Below are positions 5,929-8,460 of a stretch of 8,460 nt of DNA, piece by piece. Source of the stretch: Bacillota bacterium (lineage in GTDB: Bacteria > Bacillota_I > Bacilli_A > RF39 > UBA660); contig JAGZRP010000028.1 in NCBI GenBank assembly GCA_018381595.1, positions 1 to 8,460 on the forward strand. The letters are read 5' to 3'. Positions within the stretch are counted from its first letter, which is position 1, and every line of letters starts with the position of its first letter. The notes under the pieces are model-generated. The model worked only from the letters and a program-made list of their open reading frames with translations. It did not search any database and was not told the DNA's origin. A program made the translations under genes and the position numbers.

Positions 5929-6585
5929 ATGATGGAAAAAGTAATTGAATTATTGAAACAACCGAGTGGATTTTTTCCGATGATATTATTACGTCGATAT
6001 AAAGACTTAAACATATCAGAGTTAGAATTTGTTGTGTTGCTAGAAATATTAAATACCGATTTAGAGTTTAATCCAAAGCGTTTAAGTACAGAATTGAAAA
6101 TGGATTTAAATGAATTATTAGAACTTGTAAATGGACTGGTAGATAAAGGCTTATTAAAAATAGAAATTCGTAAAGTGAGAAATATGCGTTCTGAGTACCT
6201 TGATTTAACAGGTCTTTATGAGAAATTAGCATTCTTTATTGTCAATGAAGAAGTAGAAGAAAATAATGAAAATTTATTTGATATCTTTGAACGAGAATTT
6301 GGTCGCCCACTATCACCCATGGAATATGAAATTATTCAAAGTTGGTGTGGAGGGGAATTTAGTGAAGAATTAATTATTCTTGCTCTAAAAGAAGCCACCT
6401 ATAATGGTGCTAATAACTTGAGATATATTGATAAAATTCTCTATGAATGGAAGAAAAAGGGAATTAAAAACAAAGAGGATGTAGAAAAACAACGTAAGAA
6501 TTTTCAAAAAAAGAAAGAATTACAAACAAAAGAATTGTTTGATTATGATTGGTTAAATGAAACAGAAGATACAGATCATATGTAA
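5929..6585 (+). CDS. dnaD: DnaD-type replication initiation (primosome) protein
   Basis: DnaD takes part in loading the replicative helicase at oriC and at restart sites in Bacillota, alongside DnaA, DnaB and DnaI. The 218-residue product has the expected two domains. The N-terminal winged-helix oligomerisation domain covers about 5-100 (QPSGFFPMILLRRYKDLNIS, then RLSTELKMDLNELLELVNGLVDKGLL). The C-terminal DnaD/DnaB_2 domain covers about 115-180, with FEREFGRPLSPMEYEII and the family's diagnostic YxxxILxxW motif as YIDKILYEW at 166-174. A charged tail follows (KQRKNFQKKKELQTKE), as is normal for the DNA-binding C-terminus. Two adjacent ATGs (5929 and 5932) both fit the AGGTGA ribosome binding site, so the start is uncertain by one residue. 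It overlaps nth by 29 bases. The dnaD-nth pair is also adjacent in Bacillus, which supports the assignment. Confidence 0.94.
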   Translation: MMEKVIELLKQPSGFFPMILLRRYKDLNISELEFVVLLEILNTDLEFNPKRLSTELKMDLNELLELVNGLVDKGLLKIEIRKVRNMRSEYLDLTGLYEKLAFFIVNEEVEENNENLFDIFEREFGRPLSPMEYEIIQSWCGGEFSEELIILALKEATYNGANNLRYIDKILYEWKKKGIKNKEDVEKQRKNFQKKKELQTKELFDYDWLNETEDTDHM

Positions 6586-7195
6586 TTATTTAGATGAACT
6601 ATATCCAAATCCTCGTTGTGAATTAAATTATCAAAAAAATTATGAATTATTACTTGCGGTGATGCTAAGTGCGCAAACAACGGATAAAAGAGTGAATCAA
6701 GTAACAGAAATCTTATTTCATAAATATCCGAGTTTAGAATGCTTAACACAAGCGGATATCACTGATTTAGAAACGATTATTCGTCCCATTGGAACATTTA
6801 CCAAAAAAGCAAAAAATGTCAAAGAAATTGCACGAAGGTTGTTAGAAGAACAAAATGGAATCGTACCAAATGATAGAGCGTATTTAGAAACCCTTCCAGG
6901 GGTAGGAAGAAAGACAACCAATGTTGTATTAAGTAATCTATATCAAGCGGATTGTATTGCTGTAGATACACATGTATCACGTGTAAGCATTCGTCTTGGT
7001 CTTGCCAAAAAAGAGGATGATGTAAGAATCATTGAAGATAAACTAACAAAAAAATTACCAAAGGAACAACTTGGAAAACTACATCATCAATTGGTATTAT
7101 TTGGAAGATATCACTGTAAAGCAAGAGGACCAGAATGTAAAAATTGTAAGCTATATGATATTTGTAAATACAAAGAAAAAAGTAAGAATAGATAA
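6557..7195 (+). CDS. nth: Endonuclease III (DNA glycosylase/AP lyase)
   Basis: Nth removes oxidised pyrimidines from DNA and cleaves the resulting abasic site in base-excision repair. The 212 residues match the normal length. The helix-hairpin-helix LPGVGRKT is at 113-120, with catalytic Lys119. The catalytic aspartate is Asp137 in VDTHV. A C-x6-C-x2-C-x5-C [4Fe-4S] cluster loop is intact (Cys187, Cys194, Cys197, Cys203). The Lys and Asp residues correspond to K120 and D138 of the E. coli enzyme. MutY is excluded by the absence of its extended C-terminal domain. The ATG at 6557 lies inside dnaD, has no clear ribosome binding site, and is probably translated by coupling as ribosomes finish dnaD. 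The next in-frame ATG (residue 36) would delete conserved sequence. Confidence 0.97.
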   Translation: MKQKIQIICNYLDELYPNPRCELNYQKNYELLLAVMLSAQTTDKRVNQVTEILFHKYPSLECLTQADITDLETIIRPIGTFTKKAKNVKEIARRLLEEQNGIVPNDRAYLETLPGVGRKTTNVVLSNLYQADCIAVDTHVSRVSIRLGLAKKEDDVRIIEDKLTKKLPKEQLGKLHHQLVLFGRYHCKARGPECKNCKLYDICKYKEKSKNR

Positions 7196-7220
7196 AATCC
7201 CATATGATTGGGATTTTTTT
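7194..7220 (+). terminator. Intrinsic terminator of dnaD-nth
   Basis: A 9-bp stem, AAAATCCCA (7194-7202) with TGGGATTTT (7209-7217), surrounds a 6-base loop and ends in a T-run to 7220. The left arm starts inside the nth stop codon. The last Ts also form part of the next gene's -35 box. Confidence 0.9.
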
Positions 7221-7246
7221 GACAGAAAATTAAAATATGTTATAAT
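7219..7246 (+). promoter_or_regulatory. Strong promoter of the glycosyltransferase gene
   Basis: Perfect TTGACA (7219-7224) and perfect TATAAT (7241-7246) with 16-base spacing, plus TGT just before the -10 (extended -10). Transcription should start near 7253. The -35 overlaps the T-tract of the preceding terminator by two bases. A GGAGGGG ribosome binding site follows at 7259-7264. Confidence 0.9.
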
Positions 7247-7269
7247 ACATAACTATCGGAGGGGAAAAC

Positions 7270-8283
7270 GTGTTAGTAAGTGTGATTATACCAATATATA
7301 ATGTTTCTGAAACAATTGAAGATACCTATCGTTCCTTATGTCGTCAAAGTTATAAAAATATAGAGATTATTTTTGTAGACAATCAGTCAACCGATAAAAG
7401 TTATGAAATGGTAATGAATTATCAATATATTGATCCCCGTGTAAGAGTATTCAAAGAAGAAAAACAAGGGGTATCTTATGCTAGAAAAAAAGGGTTTCAA
7501 GAAGCAAAAGGGGAGTATGTTTATTTCATAGATGGAGATGACTGTGTTTCGAAAACGGGAATTGAAAAAATGGTTCTTGCTGCACAAAAGTATCATGCAG
7601 ATATGGTACAGGGACATTTTATCAGATTAGAAGATAAACGAAATATTCCAAGAAGAGACAAAAAACATGCTCATAAAGTGAGAGATATCTCAAAAAATGA
7701 CCCATCTCATTTACTTTACCAATTACCTCCTTTATGGATGCGTCTTTATAAAAAAGAATTAATTCAAGATTATTATTTTTCTTCTCTTCCCCAAAAAGAA
7801 GACGATATTTTTACCTATTACGCATATGCTGATGCAGAATGTATCATTCAAATTCCAGATGTCGTTTATTATTATCTACAAACTTCTACTGGATTATCCT
7901 CTGTAGAAAATACCATACCTTATCATCTTTATGTGAATGAAATTGCCAAGATAGTAAAGTATTATGCTGATAAAGGATTATTCCCTTCTTGTGAAGAATC
8001 TTTTCGAACACAATTTACAATATCATTATTAGATTTATTACAAAGAACAATATATAAAAATCGTAATTTTATGTTACAACAAAGATTATTAAACCCAGAG
8101 AAAGTAGAAGAAAGATATAATGACATTTATGAAAATGAGGAAGAGTTAAAAATGTTAATTTCTCTTTTAGGACCTTATGATAATGAAGATATTGTGAAAG
8201 ATAGTGATTGCTTTAAGGCTTTAAGTAAAGAATCGATAGAGGTAAAACCCTATGAGAAAATAAAAATGAAAAAAATAGGATAA
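7270..8283 (+). CDS. Family 2 (GT-A fold) glycosyltransferase
   Basis: The product transfers a sugar from a nucleotide-sugar donor, most likely in synthesis of a surface polysaccharide, teichoic acid or glycolipid; acceptor and sugar cannot be read from sequence. The first ~110 of 337 residues are a clear GT2 catalytic domain: SVIIPIYNV (4-12), VDNQSTD (36-42, usually VDDGSTD), the QGVSYARKKG segment (66-75) and FIDGDD (86-91), which carries the DxD metal and nucleotide-sugar motif. The region LWMRLYKKELI followed by PQKEDDIFTYYAY matches the conserved second half of EpsH/WcaA-like GT2 enzymes, with the acidic ED residues as a likely catalytic base. No transmembrane helix is visible, so it is cytoplasmic or peripherally membrane-bound. 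The GTG at 7270 has a ribosome binding site 5 bases upstream. It has its own promoter and terminator and no polysaccharide genes are seen nearby. Confidence 0.95.
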   Translation: MLVSVIIPIYNVSETIEDTYRSLCRQSYKNIEIIFVDNQSTDKSYEMVMNYQYIDPRVRVFKEEKQGVSYARKKGFQEAKGEYVYFIDGDDCVSKTGIEKMVLAAQKYHADMVQGHFIRLEDKRNIPRRDKKHAHKVRDISKNDPSHLLYQLPPLWMRLYKKELIQDYYFSSLPQKEDDIFTYYAYADAECIIQIPDVVYYYLQTSTGLSSVENTIPYHLYVNEIAKIVKYYADKGLFPSCEESFRTQFTISLLDLLQRTIYKNRNFMLQQRLLNPEKVEERYNDIYENEEELKMLISLLGPYDNEDIVKDSDCFKALSKESIEVKPYEKIKMKKIG

Positions 8284-8298
8284 GTATTCTATTTTTTT
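8271..8298 (+). terminator. Intrinsic terminator of the glycosyltransferase gene
   Basis: AAAATAG (8272-8278) pairs with CTATTTT (8289-8295). The stem is extended inward by GAT/ATT pairing (one G-T pair) to a small loop, and a T-rich run continues to 8298 and beyond. The stop codon (8281-8283) lies in the hairpin. The stem is A/T-rich and weaker than the others in the window. Confidence 0.7.
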
Positions 8299-8373
8299 GT
8301 TTTATTTTTCCTGTGGGAAAGTGATATACATATAGATTAGAAAAGAAGAAGTGTCAAATAGGAACTTTTTTGC

Positions 8374-8402
8374 TTTTCAATAATTGTTATTTTTGCTATA
8401 AT
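8374..8402 (+). promoter_or_regulatory. Promoter of the gene at the right edge
   Basis: TTTTCA (8374-8379) and a perfect TATAAT (8397-8402) are 17 bases apart, with TGC directly before the -10 (extended -10). Transcription would start near 8409. The rest of the 151-base gap from 8284 to 8434 holds the upstream terminator and an imperfect hairpin at 8345-8371 of unknown meaning. Confidence 0.7.
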
Positions 8403-8434
8403 CAATATATAGATAGACTAGAGGAGTGTAAAAT

Positions 8435-8460
8435 ATGGAAGTTAGCTTGATGTTACCATG
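8435..8460 (+). CDS. 5' end of an unidentified gene (runs off the right edge)
   Basis: An ATG at 8435 is preceded by GAGGAG (8421-8426) at 8-base spacing and by a good promoter, so a gene very probably starts here. Only eight codons are visible (MEVSLMLP plus two bases). The opening beta-strand-like VSLMLP resembles the first strand of a Rossmann-like or GT-A domain, but eight residues do not support an assignment. The internal ATG at 8450 has no ribosome binding site of its own. Confidence 0.65.

Noticed and set aside
7071..7301. A + strand open frame of 76 codons spanning the end of nth and the start of the glycosyltransferase gene
   Set aside because: It runs through the nth terminator and the following promoter in a different frame from two well-supported genes, and lacks a ribosome binding site.
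8345..8371. Imperfect hairpin (about 11 pairs including G-T pairs and one mismatch, loop AAATA) upstream of the right-edge promoter
   Set aside because: The stem is mostly A-T and G-T pairs, its T-run is inside the stem, and it sits before rather than after the predicted transcription start. It could be a weak second terminator but chance is likely in such AT-rich DNA.
1..8460. Mobile elements, CRISPR arrays, toxin-antitoxin or defence genes
   Set aside because: No transposase, integrase, phage protein, regularly spaced repeats or paired small toxin-like genes were found on either strand; gene content is housekeeping plus one glycosyltransferase and one unknown protein.

Overview
The window is an AT-rich, gene-dense stretch of chromosome. 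Its gene set points to a low-GC Bacillota, probably Bacilli or Erysipelotrichales-like: an RNA polymerase delta subunit with an acidic tail, a DnaD-type replication initiation protein, and a DUF1934/YwiB-family gene next to argS. TGA is used as a stop (position 577-579), so this is not a Mycoplasma-type genetic code. I cannot name the species. All complete genes are on the + strand; only the fragment at the left edge is on the - strand.

Layout. 1-84 (-): N-terminus of an unidentified, probably membrane-anchored protein. 199-2726 (+): one transcription unit encoding a DUF1934 protein, arginyl-tRNA synthetase (argS) and RNA polymerase delta (rpoE), closed by a hairpin terminator. 2756-4383: a self-contained unit with its own strong promoter and a perfect 12-bp-stem terminator, encoding a 517-residue protein I do not recognise. 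Its middle part looks like a calcineurin-like metallophosphoesterase that has lost its metal ligands. 4417-4782: the nucleoid protein HU with its own promoter and terminator. 4793-5878: the CCA-adding tRNA nucleotidyltransferase, starting about 10 bases after the HU terminator and lacking a visible Shine-Dalgarno sequence. 5881-7220: dnaD and nth (endonuclease III), overlapping genes with one promoter and one terminator. 7219-8298: a family 2 glycosyltransferase with its own promoter and terminator. 8374-8460: promoter, ribosome binding site and first codons of a further gene.

Most of the content is housekeeping: tRNA charging and maturation (argS, cca), transcription (rpoE), chromosome organisation (HU), replication initiation (dnaD) and base-excision repair (nth). 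Transcription signals are compact and easy to read: short leaders of roughly 13-40 bases, and hairpin terminators that often begin inside the preceding stop codon. No tRNA, rRNA, CRISPR array, insertion sequence or riboswitch was found, and no intergenic gap exceeds about 150 bases. I see no defence or mobile system. The best candidate for something undescribed is the 517-residue protein at 2811-4364.
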